From Nocardiopsis trehalosi NBRC 14201 (GTDB lineage Bacteria > Actinomycetota > Actinomycetes > Streptosporangiales > Streptosporangiaceae), in contig NZ_BCRK01000004.1 in the NCBI RefSeq assembly GCF_001552555.1, forward strand, positions 1 through 64,000: a stretch of DNA of 64,000 nt, in the 5' to 3' direction. Positions 1-8,046 of this stretch are shown piece by piece (the stretch's first letter is position 1; every line of letters starts with the position of its first letter). The translations under genes and the position numbers were made by a program. The notes below the pieces were generated by a model. It saw only the letters and a program-made list of their open reading frames with translations. It was not told the origin of the DNA and did no database searches.

Positions 1-27
1 GGGGGGAGGGGCGGGCGCGCACGCGGC

Positions 28-60
28 GGGGCGCCGCCCGCTCGTCGCGGACGGCGCCCC
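28..60. terminator. GC-rich hairpin downstream of the deacetylase gene
   Basis: Arms GGGGCGCCG (28-36) and CGGCGCCCC (52-60) are perfectly complementary across a 15-nt loop. The hairpin lies just beyond the stop codon of the minus-strand gene ending at 75. There is no U-tract, as is common for actinobacterial terminators, so this is a structural inference. Confidence 0.4.
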
Positions 61-74
61 GGTGCGGTCGGGCC

Positions 75-1553
75 TCAGCGGCGCCGGTAGGTGGTGCCGG
101 CCTTCAGCTCGCCGTCACCGAACAGCTCCGACACCGTCACGAAGTGGTACCCCTTCGCGTGCAGCTCCCGGAGGATGCCGGGGACCGCGTCGACGCTCTG
201 CGGGTGGATGTCGTGCAGCGCCACGATGCTGCCCGGCGTGGTCCCCTTCACGGTGGTCTCGACGATCTTCTCGGGCTTCTCGGTCCGCCAGTCCTGGGTG
301 TCGACGTCCCAGAGGATGACCGGCAGATCGGTGTTCTCCAGGCTGGCGTCCGAGTAGGTGCCGTAGGGCGGGCGCATGGTGCGCGGCGGCGCGCCCGCGG
401 CCTCCTCGATGGCCGCGGCGGTGCGCTTGTTGTCCTCGGCCACCTCGGGGCCGGTCTTGGTCGCCAGGTCGTCGTGGTCCCAGGAGTGGCCGCCGATCTC
501 GTGGCCCTCCTCGGCGGCGCGGGCGACCACGTCGGGCATCGCCTCGACCATGGTGCCCAGCACGTAGAACGTGGCCTTGGCGGAGTAGGCGTCCAGCTCG
601 TCCAGCAGCCGCTCGGTGTGCTCGCCGGGGCCGTCGTCGAAGGTGAGGGCCACGCACGGCACGCGGTCGCAGTCCAGGGTGCGCGCGGGCGCGCCGGCGG
701 CGTCGGAGCCGCCGAGGTCGACCCGCTGCAGCTCGGCGGTCGCGGCCGTGCGGGCCTTGGCGCCGAACGTCGACAGCAGGGGCTCGGTGACGTCGGAGTC
801 CAGGGCCACCCGGGTCTCCTCGGTGCGCCCGGGGATGGTGCCCGGGGGGAAGGCCACGGTGAGGTCGCCGTCCTGGGTGAAGCCGAGGTCGCGGACGGGG
901 GAGTCGGCCAGTTCGTCGGCCAGCTCCCACGCCTGGTCGGCCGGCATGGCGGCGGGCGCGGGCGGCGGGGTCGGGCCGGGCTCGGGGTCGGCGGTGGGCA
1001 GACCGGCGGGCAGGTCCTCGGGCGGGACCTCCTCGTCCTCGCGCAGGACGCGCGACACCTCCTGCTCGACGTCGGCGACCGCGTCGCGGCCCCGGAACAG
1101 CGCGGTCCAGGGCAGCACCGCCTGCTCGGCGACGTCGTACCACCGGGTGGTGGCCTCGGTGACGGTCGCGGACCCGGCCGTGCGGACGCTGGCCACCCGG
1201 GCGCCCAGCACCTCCGGCGACGCGGCGAGGAACGTGGTGGTCTGCTTCAGGTCGGTCGCGTCGCCGCGGTCCTCGCCGGTCAGGAACGCGGTCTGGTTCT
1301 CGGCCATCAGGGTGCGCAGCTCGGTGCTGAACTCCTGGGCGCCGGGGATCTGCGGGTGCTCGGCGCTGACGCTGATGCCGTCGTGGCTGGCGGTGCTCTG
1401 CCGCATCTCCAGGCCGTTGATCCACCGCGGCTCCACGACGACGGGGCCGCCGTCCGACCCGCCGAAGATGGAGCAGCCGGTCAGGGCGAGGAGACTCAGA
1501 CCGGCGCCGACGCTCAGCACGGCCCGGACGTGTGTCGGGATGCGCAACTCCAT
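75..1553 (-). CDS. Lipoprotein polysaccharide deacetylase (NodB domain, PdaC-like architecture)
   Basis: Predicted surface lipoprotein of 492 aa. The start at 1553 is preceded by TGAGG six nt upstream, and a second ATG lies four codons further upstream. The N-terminus is a signal peptide ending in an LTGC lipobox. A central region (about residues 50-270) resembles the RsiV/DUF3298-type domain found in front of NodB domains in Bacillus PdaC. The C-terminal NodB domain shows motif 1 TFDDGP (from residue 304), motif 2 HSWDH (356-360, metal-binding His pair), motif 3 RPPYG and motif 5 LHDIH. Family knowledge predicts metal-dependent removal of N-acetyl groups from peptidoglycan or chitooligosaccharides outside the cell. 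The exact substrate cannot be read from the sequence. It is divergent from the ECF transporter operon. Confidence 0.9.
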   Translation of the reverse strand: MELRIPTHVRAVLSVGAGLSLLALTGCSIFGGSDGGPVVVEPRWINGLEMRQSTASHDGISVSAEHPQIPGAQEFSTELRTLMAENQTAFLTGEDRGDATDLKQTTTFLAASPEVLGARVASVRTAGSATVTEATTRWYDVAEQAVLPWTALFRGRDAVADVEQEVSRVLREDEEVPPEDLPAGLPTADPEPGPTPPPAPAAMPADQAWELADELADSPVRDLGFTQDGDLTVAFPPGTIPGRTEETRVALDSDVTEPLLSTFGAKARTAATAELQRVDLGGSDAAGAPARTLDCDRVPCVALTFDDGPGEHTERLLDELDAYSAKATFYVLGTMVEAMPDVVARAAEEGHEIGGHSWDHDDLATKTGPEVAEDNKRTAAAIEEAAGAPPRTMRPPYGTYSDASLENTDLPVILWDVDTQDWRTEKPEKIVETTVKGTTPGSIVALHDIHPQSVDAVPGILRELHAKGYHFVTVSELFGDGELKAGTTYRRR

Positions 1554-1633
1554 GGGTGGCCTCATCAGGGTGGAAACGACCGGTTCGGACAGCGGAGCGC
1601 GACACGGACGTGGCGCAGGGTGTTCGAACGACT

Positions 1634-1652
1634 CCGTATCGTGACGATACGG
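1634..1652. promoter_or_regulatory. 19-bp near-perfect palindromic operator candidate
   Basis: CCGTATCGTGACGATACGG has 9-bp perfect arms around a single central base. It lies in the 332-bp region between the divergent deacetylase and ECF operon. The symmetry and size suit a TetR- or GntR-type dimer. No such regulator is adjacent, so the cognate protein is unknown. Confidence 0.55.
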
Positions 1653-1776
1653 CGGTGGGGGCACCCGGGCAATCATTTCGGTCGCTGCGTGGCGGGGCCC
1701 TACGGCCCGGGCGAAACGGCGCGTCGCGCGGATCGGGCGGCGCGCGGGACGGGGCGGCGCCTCCGGCCGCACGCGC

Positions 1777-1805
1777 GTGAAATGGTATTTTCTGCGACGT
1801 ATAGC
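1777..1805 (+). promoter_or_regulatory. Probable promoter of the ECF transporter operon
   Basis: GTGAAA (1777-1782) and TATAGC (1800-1805) are spaced by 17 bp in a locally AT-richer patch, giving a sigma70-like promoter with a leader of about 75 nt before the ATG at 1886. I saw no recognisable TPP, FMN or cobalamin riboswitch in that leader. Confidence 0.4.
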
Positions 1806-1885
1806 GTTGAACGCACTCTTCACCCGGGAGGCCGCGCCGCGCCCGACCGCGACCGGACCTCCCGCGGTCGGCGACCGGGGGCACC

Positions 1886-2821
1886 ATGACGAACACCCCG
1901 GCGGCCCGGCGCCTGCCGCCGTGGCTGCCGATCACGGCGGGTTCGGCCGTCATCGCGGCCACCTACCTCTACCTGGTGCTGTGGCGGCCCGAGAGCCTGG
2001 TGGGCGGCGCCGGGGTGGGGCCCGCCGCCCTCATCGCCCTCGCCGGCTACCTCGTGGGCTCCGCCCTGATCATCGCCGGGGCCATGTCGCGCATGCCGAC
2101 GTCGACCGTCACCCTGCTGCCGATCGCCATCGCCATCAACATCGTGGCCGGCCAGATCAACAACATGGTCGGGCTGCCGCTCTACCTCGACTCCATCGGC
2201 ACGGTCCTCGTCGGCCTGCTCGCCGGGCCGGCGGCCGGCGCCGCCACCGGCGCGCTCAGCAACGTCATCTGGGGCATCAGCATCAGCCCCGCCTCGCTCC
2301 CGTTCTCCACCACCCAGGTCGCCATCGGCCTCCTGGCCGGCCTGTTCGCCCGCTGGGGGTGGACCCGGCGCGTGGTCACCGGCGTGGCCGCCGGGCTCGC
2401 CACCGGCGTGGTCGCCGCGTTCGTCTCCGGGCCGATCTCGGCGTTCGTGTTCGGCGGCGCCAACGCGTCGGCGGGCCGCTCGCTCATCGTGGCCGTGTTC
2501 CAGGCGATGGGCTTCGACACGCTCGGCGCCTCCATCGGCCAGGGCCTCACCGTCGACCCGGTGGACAAGGCCATCAGCTTCCTGGTCGCCATCGTCATCC
2601 TGCGCGCGCTGCCCGCGCGGTTCTCGCAGCGCTTCCCGTTCGCCCGCGCCCACGCGGTGTTCCGGCCGCGCGCCGCCTCGGTGCTGGCCCGCTCCGGCGC
2701 CGAGGCCCCGGCCCCGGCCGACCCGGCCCCGGCCGACCCGGGTCCGCCGCCCGCCGGCGCGCCACCGGGGGCGGCGGACCCGGACGCCGGGGACGGCACG
2801 ACCGGAGGTGGGCACCGATGA
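1886..2821 (+). CDS. ECF transporter substrate-binding (S) component
   Basis: Integral membrane protein of 311 aa with about six hydrophobic segments. The GLPLYLDSIGTVLVGLL stretch (about residue 95) followed by a Gly/Ala-rich loop with an LSNVIWG motif is typical of ECF S components, the small membrane proteins that bind a vitamin or metal and dock on the EcfT-EcfAA' motor. A GGGGG ribosome-binding site precedes the ATG. The substrate is not identifiable: no thiamin-, riboflavin- or biotin-specific signature was recognised. The last about 40 residues form an unusual Ala/Pro/Gly-rich cytoplasmic tail. The stop overlaps the EcfT start (ATGA), implying translational coupling. Confidence 0.8.
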   Translation: MTNTPAARRLPPWLPITAGSAVIAATYLYLVLWRPESLVGGAGVGPAALIALAGYLVGSALIIAGAMSRMPTSTVTLLPIAIAINIVAGQINNMVGLPLYLDSIGTVLVGLLAGPAAGAATGALSNVIWGISISPASLPFSTTQVAIGLLAGLFARWGWTRRVVTGVAAGLATGVVAAFVSGPISAFVFGGANASAGRSLIVAVFQAMGFDTLGASIGQGLTVDPVDKAISFLVAIVILRALPARFSQRFPFARAHAVFRPRAASVLARSGAEAPAPADPAPADPGPPPAGAPPGAADPDAGDGTTGGGHR

Positions 2822-3606
2822 GCACCACCCTGCAGTTCTACCGGGCCGGCGACAGCTGGGTGCACCGGCTCAACCCGGTCACCAAGCTCGCGTTCGTCGC
2901 CGCCGTCACCATCGCCGCGTTCGGCGTCGAACGGCTGTGGTGGCCCGCCGCCCTGTTCCTGCTCCTGGAGGTCCCCGGCGCGGTGATCGCCGGCGTGGCC
3001 GGGCGGTTCGTCCGGATGGTCCTTGGCTTCTTCGCCCCGTTCCTGGTGATCCTGTTCCTCCTGCAGGGCCTCACCTACCCCGAGCCCGGAACGGTCCTGC
3101 TGCATCTGGGCCCGCTGGAGGTGAAGACCGAGGGGCTGGTCTTCGCGGGCACCACCGCGCTGCGCCTGCTGGTCATGGTGGCCGCGTTCGTCCTGCTGCT
3201 GCTCACCACCCACCCCGGCACGCTGATGTCGGCCATGCAGCAGGCCGGGCTGCCGCCCAAGATCGCCTACGTGGTCTCCGCGACCCTGCAGATCATCCCG
3301 TCCTTCCAGGCCCGCGCCAACGCCATCATGCAGGCCCAGCAGGCCCGCGGCCTGGAGGTCCGCGCCGGGGGCGCGGCCGCCCGGGTCCGCCGGCTGCTGC
3401 CGCTCATGGGGCCGCTGCTGCTCGGCGCGCTCACCGACGTCGAGAACCGGTCGATCGCCATGGAGTCGCGGGCCTTCGGCCGGCCGGTGCGGCCCACCGC
3501 CTACACCGTCGTCCCCGACTCCGCCGCCCAGCGCGCGGCCCGCTGGGCGATGCTCGCCCTCGCGGTCCTCGTGATCGTCCTGAACACGCTGGGGGTCTTC
3601 TCGTGA
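2818..3606 (+). CDS. ecfT: ECF transporter transmembrane (T) component
   Basis: Membrane scaffold of 262 aa that couples the S component to the ATPases. It has several hydrophobic helices and the two coupling-helix motifs expected of EcfT: QQARGLEVR and, further on, SRAFGRP (variants of the A-R-G motif). The start ATG at 2818 has GGAGGTGGG just upstream and overlaps the preceding stop by 4 nt. The stop overlaps the GTG of the next gene. A longer in-frame extension upstream exists but runs through the S gene in another frame and is not coding. Confidence 0.88.
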   Translation: MSTTLQFYRAGDSWVHRLNPVTKLAFVAAVTIAAFGVERLWWPAALFLLLEVPGAVIAGVAGRFVRMVLGFFAPFLVILFLLQGLTYPEPGTVLLHLGPLEVKTEGLVFAGTTALRLLVMVAAFVLLLLTTHPGTLMSAMQQAGLPPKIAYVVSATLQIIPSFQARANAIMQAQQARGLEVRAGGAAARVRRLLPLMGPLLLGALTDVENRSIAMESRAFGRPVRPTAYTVVPDSAAQRAARWAMLALAVLVIVLNTLGVFS

Positions 3607-4460
3607 TCCGCTTCCGCGACTTCACCTACGCCTACCCCACGGGCGAGGCCCCGGTGCTGCACGGCGTCGACCTGGAGGTGCGCCCCGGCCGCTTCCACGG
3701 CCTGGTCGGCGCGAGCGGGTCGGGCAAGTCCACCCTGGCCATGGCCGCCGCCGGGTTCATCCCGCACGCGCAGGGCGGGGAGTCCACCGGCGAGGTCACC
3801 GTCGGCGACCTGGTCGTGGCCGACACCCCGCTGCCCGACCTCGTCACCCGGGTGGGGCTGGTGCAGCAGGACCCGTTCGACCAGATCTCCGGCGCCCGGT
3901 TCACCGTCCGCGAGGAGATCGCGTTCGGCTGCGAGAACCTCGGCGTCGAACGGGGCGAGATGGTGCGCCGGGTCGACGAGGTCATGGAGCGGCTGCGCAT
4001 CGCCCCCCTGGCCGACCGCTCGCCCTACGAGCTGTCCGGCGGGCAGCAGCAGGTCGTCGCGGTCGCCTCCATGCTCGTCATGCGCCCCGAGGTGCTGGTG
4101 CTGGACGAGCCCACCTCCCAGCTCGACCCGGCGGGGTCGCGCATGGTGGTCGAGGCGCTGGCCGCCGTCCGCGCCACCGGGATGACCGTCCTGCTGGTCG
4201 AGCACGGGCTGGAGCTGCTCGCCGAGCACGCCGACGAGCTGCACGTCATCGCGGACGGCCGCATCGTCGCCGAGGGCCCGCCCGCCGACATCCTCACCGA
4301 CCCGCGGCTCGACGCGTGGGGCATCGGCCGCACCCGGTTCACCGCGGCCGCCGCCGAGGCGCGCCGCGACGGGCTGTGGCCGCGGTCCCGGCCGCTGCCC
4401 GCCACCCTCGACGGCGCCGCCGCCGGGTTCCGGGCCGCCGCGAACGGAGAACTGGAATGA
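3603..4460 (+). CDS. ecfA1: ECF transporter ATPase, first subunit
   Basis: ABC ATPase of 285 aa starting at GTG 3603, which overlaps the EcfT stop as GTGA. It shows Walker A GASGSGKST, Q-loop region LVQQDPFDQ, intact signature LSGGQQQ, and Walker B VLVLDEPTS followed by an H-loop region (LVEHGLE). It powers uptake by the ECF complex with the next gene product. The Pro/Arg-rich C-terminal extension is longer than the minimal domain. The stop overlaps the next ATG. Confidence 0.9.
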   Translation: MIRFRDFTYAYPTGEAPVLHGVDLEVRPGRFHGLVGASGSGKSTLAMAAAGFIPHAQGGESTGEVTVGDLVVADTPLPDLVTRVGLVQQDPFDQISGARFTVREEIAFGCENLGVERGEMVRRVDEVMERLRIAPLADRSPYELSGGQQQVVAVASMLVMRPEVLVLDEPTSQLDPAGSRMVVEALAAVRATGMTVLLVEHGLELLAEHADELHVIADGRIVAEGPPADILTDPRLDAWGIGRTRFTAAAAEARRDGLWPRSRPLPATLDGAAAGFRAAANGELE

Positions 4461-5275
4461 CCGCCATCGCCATCGAGGACCTGGTGTTCCGCTACCCCAG
4501 CGGCGTCACCGCGCTCGACGGGGTCGACCTGCGGATCGACCCGGGCGAGACCGTCGCAGTCATCGGGCAGAACGGGGCCGGCAAGACCACCCTGGCCCGC
4601 CACCTCAACGGCATCCACCGGCCCACCTCCGGAACGGTCCGGCTGGACGGGCGCGACACCGCGGAGCGCAGCATCGCCTCGCTGTCGGCGTCGGTCGGCT
4701 ACGTCTTCCAGAACCCCGCCGAGCAGTTGTTCGCCTCGACCGTGCGCGCCGACGTGGAGTTCGGCCCGCGCAACCTCGGGCGGGGCGAGGAGGAGGCCCG
4801 GCGGCTGGCCGACCGGGCGCTGGAGGCCACCGGCCTCACCCCGTTCGCCGACCACCACCCCTACCACCTCTCGCCCGCCGACCGGAAGCGGGTGGCGCTG
4901 GCCGCCGTGCTCGCCATGGACACCCCCGTGGTCGTCCTGGACGAGCCCACCACCGGCCAGGACCACGCCGCGGTCACCCGCATCGCCCGCATCGTCGCCG
5001 CGCTGCGCGACGAGGGGCGCACCGTCGTCGCGGTCAGCCACGACATGGACTTCGTCGCCGAGAACTTCGCCCGCGTCGTCGTCATGGCGCAGGGCCGGGT
5101 GATCGCCGACGGCACCCCCGGCGAGGTCTTCACCCGGTCGGCCGACCTGGAGCGCGCCCGGGTGGAGCCGCCGCAGATGCTCCGCCTGGCCGCCGAACTC
5201 GGCTGGGCGCGGCCGGTCACCACGGTGCCGGAGTTCCTCGACGCGCTGCGGGCGGGCCCCTCCGGCCGCGGCTGA
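4457..5275 (+). CDS. ecfA2: ECF transporter ATPase, second subunit with degenerate signature motif
   Basis: ABC ATPase of 272 aa. It has Walker A GQNGAGKTT, Q-loop VFQNPAEQ, Walker B VVVLDEPTT and H-loop AVSHDMD. The ABC signature reads LSPADRKRVALA instead of LSGGxxQR: the two glycines that contact ATP gamma-phosphate in the partner site are Pro-Ala. The partner ATPase has an intact signature, so the dimer should have one canonical and one degenerate nucleotide site. Asymmetric sites are known in other ABC heterodimers; here this is an inference from sequence. It is the last gene of the operon. Confidence 0.88.
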   Translation: MTAIAIEDLVFRYPSGVTALDGVDLRIDPGETVAVIGQNGAGKTTLARHLNGIHRPTSGTVRLDGRDTAERSIASLSASVGYVFQNPAEQLFASTVRADVEFGPRNLGRGEEEARRLADRALEATGLTPFADHHPYHLSPADRKRVALAAVLAMDTPVVVLDEPTTGQDHAAVTRIARIVAALRDEGRTVVAVSHDMDFVAENFARVVVMAQGRVIADGTPGEVFTRSADLERARVEPPQMLRLAAELGWARPVTTVPEFLDALRAGPSGRG

Positions 5276-5312
5276 CCGGCCCTCGCGCGCCCCGCCGCGC
5301 CGGGCCGGCGGT

Positions 5313-5340
5313 TGCGCCGGCCCGCGCCGGTGTCTAGAGT
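5313..5340 (+). promoter_or_regulatory. Probable promoter for the ABC-F/acetyltransferase transcript
   Basis: TTGCGC (5313-5318) and TAGAGT (5335-5340) are separated by 16 bp. The predicted start of transcription falls at about 5347-5348, roughly 200 nt before the ABC-F start codon, leaving a long leader typical of antibiotic-inducible ABC-F genes. Confidence 0.45.
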
Positions 5341-5347
5341 GCCTGCC

Positions 5348-5359
5348 GTGCGCAACTGA
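5348..5359 (+). promoter_or_regulatory. Possible leaderless three-codon upstream ORF in the ABC-F leader
   Basis: GTGCGCAACTGA encodes fMet-Arg-Asn-stop and starts 7 nt after the TAGAGT -10 element, so it would be translated leaderless from the transcript's first codon. Ribosome-mediated attenuation using short uORFs is known for ABC-F and erm resistance genes. That this one acts so is an inference. GC-rich segments downstream (about 5380-5430) can pair, but I could not fold them. Confidence 0.25.
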
Positions 5360-5547
5360 CATCGAGACCACCGCCCGCGTCCGCGGCGGCCCGCCCCCCG
5401 AGGGCGCGGCCCGTGCCCGGCGGGCGACCCGAAACCCCATCGGTGTGGCCTCGATGCCGTGTCCCGCGCGACCGTCCCGGCCCGCCCGTCCCGCTCCCGC
5501 GCACACGCCCCGAGGCCCGCCTCCGCAGCATGAGGAGGTGGCCGCCC

Positions 5548-7209
5548 ATGACGGCCCGCGAAACCAGCCCCGCCCCGCCCCCGCCGCTCGTGCGCGCCCG
5601 GGACCTCACCGTCTCCCGCGACGGCCGTACCGTGCTCTCCGGGGTCTCCCTGGACGCCGCGCCGGGGGCGCGCCTGGGCCTCGTCGGCGAGAACGGCACC
5701 GGCAAGACCACGCTGCTGCGGCTGCTCGCCGGGCTCGACGAGCCCGACTCCGGCGAGGCCGGCCGCCCCGACGACACCGGGTTCCTGCACCAGGAGCCGC
5801 TCCACCCCGGCGGCACCGAGCTGCGCGGGGTGGTCGAGGCGGCGCTGGCCCCGGTCCGGCGCATCGAGGCCGGCCTGCGGGAGCGCACCGCCGAACTGGA
5901 GGCGCGCCCCGACGACCCCGCCGCGCTCGACGCCTACGCCCGCGCCCTGGCGCTGGCCGAGTTCTCCGACGTCTGGGACGCCGACCGCCGGGCCGACGTG
6001 GTGCTCGCCGGGCTGGGCCTCGCCGGCATCGACCCCGGGCGGACCCTCGCCACGCTGTCCGGCGGGCAGCGCAGCCGGCTCGCGCTCGCCGAGCTGCTGA
6101 TCCGGCGGCCGCGGGCGCTGCTGCTGGACGAGCCCACCAACCACCTCGACGACGACGGCGTCGCGTTCCTGGAGGACCACCTCGCCGCCCTGCCCGGGGC
6201 GGTCGTGCTGGCCGGCCACGACCGCATGTTCCTGGAGCGCGTGTGCACCGGCGTCCTCGATCTCGACCCGGCCCTCGGCGGGCCGGCCGTGCACGGCGGC
6301 TCCTACTCCGACCACCTGCGGGAGAAGCGCGCCGAACGCGCGCGCTGGGCCGAGCGGTACCGCGCCGAGCAGGCCGAGCTGCGGCACCTGCGCGAGTCGG
6401 TCGACACCACGGCGCGCCGGGTCGCGCCCGCCCGCGTGTCGCGCGACCGCGACAAGATGCAGTACGGCTACCACGGCGGGCGGGTCGAGAAGCAGCTCTC
6501 CCGCCGCGTCCGCAACGCCGAGCGCCGGCTCGCCGACCTCGAACGCGACCAGGTCCCCGCCCCGCCCGTGCCGCTGTCGTTCGGCGCCGCCCTCACCGGC
6601 GGCACCCCGGGCGGCGGCACCGTGATCGGCGCGCGCGACGTGGACGTCCCGGGGCGCCTGCGGCTGGACCGACTCGACCTGCCCGCCGACGGGCGGCTGC
6701 TCGTCACCGGGCCCAACGGGTCGGGCAAGTCCACGCTGCTCGCGGTCCTCGCGCGCCGCCTCGACCCCGGCGGCGGCACGGTTACGTGGCGACCCGGCGC
6801 CACGGTCGCCCTGCTGGAGCAGGACGTCCGCTTCGCCGACCCCGCCCCCACCGCGCAGCGCTACTACGACGCGATGACCGCCGGCCGCCCCGGCGCCCCG
6901 CGCCTGGCCGACCTCGGCCTGATCCCGGCGCGCGACGCCGACCGGCCGGTGGGGGTGCTCAGCGTGGGGCAGCGGCGCCGCCTCGCCCTGGCGCTGCTGG
7001 TGGCCACCGCCCCGCAGGTGCTGCTGCTGGACGAACCCACCAACCACCTCTCGCCGGGGCTGGCCGACGAACTGGAGGAGGCGCTGGGCACCGCGCCCGG
7101 CGCGGTCGTGGTCGCCAGCCACGACCGCTGGCTGCGGCGCGGCTGGTCCGGCGCCGAGATCCGGCTGGCCGGCGGCCGGGTGCGCGAGCACGTGCCCGCG
7201 CCCGCCTGA
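5548..7209 (+). CDS. ABC-F family ATPase (ribosome protection / antibiotic resistance type)
   Basis: Soluble protein of 553 aa with two ABC domains and no membrane segment. Domain 1 has GENGTGKTT, LSGGQRSR and LLLDEPTNHLDD. Domain 2 has GPNGSGKST, LSVGQRRRLALA and LLLDEPTNHLS. The charged linker between them (about residues 270-350) corresponds to the interdomain arm that reaches the peptidyl-transferase centre in ARE ABC-F proteins. The ATG at 5548 is chosen because GAGGAGG lies about 10 nt upstream; the upstream in-frame extension is Pro/Arg-rich and unlikely. Family knowledge says such proteins dislodge macrolides, lincosamides, streptogramins or pleuromutilins from the ribosome, or act as translation factors. 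Its partner at 7335 favours the resistance role. Confidence 0.88.
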   Translation: MTARETSPAPPPPLVRARDLTVSRDGRTVLSGVSLDAAPGARLGLVGENGTGKTTLLRLLAGLDEPDSGEAGRPDDTGFLHQEPLHPGGTELRGVVEAALAPVRRIEAGLRERTAELEARPDDPAALDAYARALALAEFSDVWDADRRADVVLAGLGLAGIDPGRTLATLSGGQRSRLALAELLIRRPRALLLDEPTNHLDDDGVAFLEDHLAALPGAVVLAGHDRMFLERVCTGVLDLDPALGGPAVHGGSYSDHLREKRAERARWAERYRAEQAELRHLRESVDTTARRVAPARVSRDRDKMQYGYHGGRVEKQLSRRVRNAERRLADLERDQVPAPPVPLSFGAALTGGTPGGGTVIGARDVDVPGRLRLDRLDLPADGRLLVTGPNGSGKSTLLAVLARRLDPGGGTVTWRPGATVALLEQDVRFADPAPTAQRYYDAMTAGRPGAPRLADLGLIPARDADRPVGVLSVGQRRRLALALLVATAPQVLLLDEPTNHLSPGLADELEEALGTAPGAVVVASHDRWLRRGWSGAEIRLAGGRVREHVPAPA

Positions 7210-7334
7210 CCGGGCGTACCCGGCGCCCGCGCACCGCCCGCGCCGACGGCCCGCGACAGGCCGGACGGGCCGGTCAGACCGGTCAGGCCGACAGGCCGGC
7301 CGGAACAACGACGGAAGAACGACAGAGGACCCAC

Positions 7335-8006
7335 ATGACCGCACCCGACCCCACCACCGTCCACCCCTTCGCCGAAGGCGACCGCCACGTCGTCTTCCTC
7401 CGCCCCACGGTCACCTCCGACCTGTTGGAGGTGGGCGAGTACACCTACTACGACGCGTCCGAGGACACCGGCTCCTTCGAGGAGGAGCGGATGCTCTACG
7501 CCTACGGCCCCGAGCGGCTGGTGATCGGCCGGTACTGCTCGATCGCCGCCGGCACCCGCTTCTCGCTGGACGGCAACCACGTCTCCTCGGGGCCGTCGGC
7601 CTACCCGTTCTCGATCTTCCCGGGGGCGTGGCGCGACCGGACCATGGACACCTTCCTCGCCAACTACCCGGGGCGCGGCGACACCGTCGTCGGCAACGAC
7701 GTGTGGTTCGGCCGCGACGCCACCGTGCTGCCGGGGGTGACCATCGGGGACGGCGCGATCATCGGCGCCGGCGCGGTGGTGTCCCGCGACGTCGCCCCCT
7801 ACACCGTGGTGGCCGGCAACCCGGCGCGCGTGGTGCGCCACCGCCGGACCCCCGAGGACGCCGAGCGGCTGATCCGCGCGGCGTGGTGGGACTGGCCCGT
7901 CGACGCCGTCACCGAGCACGCCGCCGTGCTCATGGGCGGCACCGTCGACGAGGTCGTCGCGATCGCCGAGCGGCTGCGCGCCACCGGCGCCATCGGCGCC
8001 GGGTGA
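7335..8006 (+). CDS. Xenobiotic acetyltransferase, Vat/CatB family (left-handed beta-helix)
   Basis: Predicted cytoplasmic enzyme of 223 aa that O-acetylates a hydroxyl of an antibiotic using acetyl-CoA. The active-site region LDGNHVSSGPSAYPFSIF matches the catalytic-His loop of Vat streptogramin A and CatB chloramphenicol acetyltransferases. The hexapeptide-repeat section (VVGNDVWFGRDATVLPGV onward) builds the left-handed beta-helix. GAGGA precedes the ATG. It sits 125 nt behind the ABC-F gene on the same strand with no obvious terminator between, so co-transcription is likely. Whether streptogramin A, chloramphenicol or another drug is the substrate cannot be decided. Confidence 0.85.
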   Translation: MTAPDPTTVHPFAEGDRHVVFLRPTVTSDLLEVGEYTYYDASEDTGSFEEERMLYAYGPERLVIGRYCSIAAGTRFSLDGNHVSSGPSAYPFSIFPGAWRDRTMDTFLANYPGRGDTVVGNDVWFGRDATVLPGVTIGDGAIIGAGAVVSRDVAPYTVVAGNPARVVRHRRTPEDAERLIRAAWWDWPVDAVTEHAAVLMGGTVDEVVAIAERLRATGAIGAG

Positions 8007-8014
8007 GCCGGTGC

Positions 8015-8038
8015 GGCGCGCGGGTCGCCCCGCGCGCC
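8015..8038. terminator. Bidirectional terminator hairpin between convergent genes
   Basis: GGCGCGCGGG (8015-8024) pairs with CCCGCGCGCC (8029-8038) across a TCGC loop, in the 40-bp gap between the acetyltransferase and the minus-strand ABC exporter. Confidence 0.5.
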
Positions 8039-8046
8039 GCGCGGCC

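Noticed and set aside
1812-1885. Vitamin riboswitch in the ECF operon leader
   Set aside because: Too short, and no conserved TPP, FMN, cobalamin or similar core was visible.
1777-2817. In-frame upstream extension of EcfT covering the S-component gene
   Set aside because: The extension is Arg/His/Gly-rich and out of frame with the genuine membrane protein. EcfT has its own start and ribosome-binding site at 2818.
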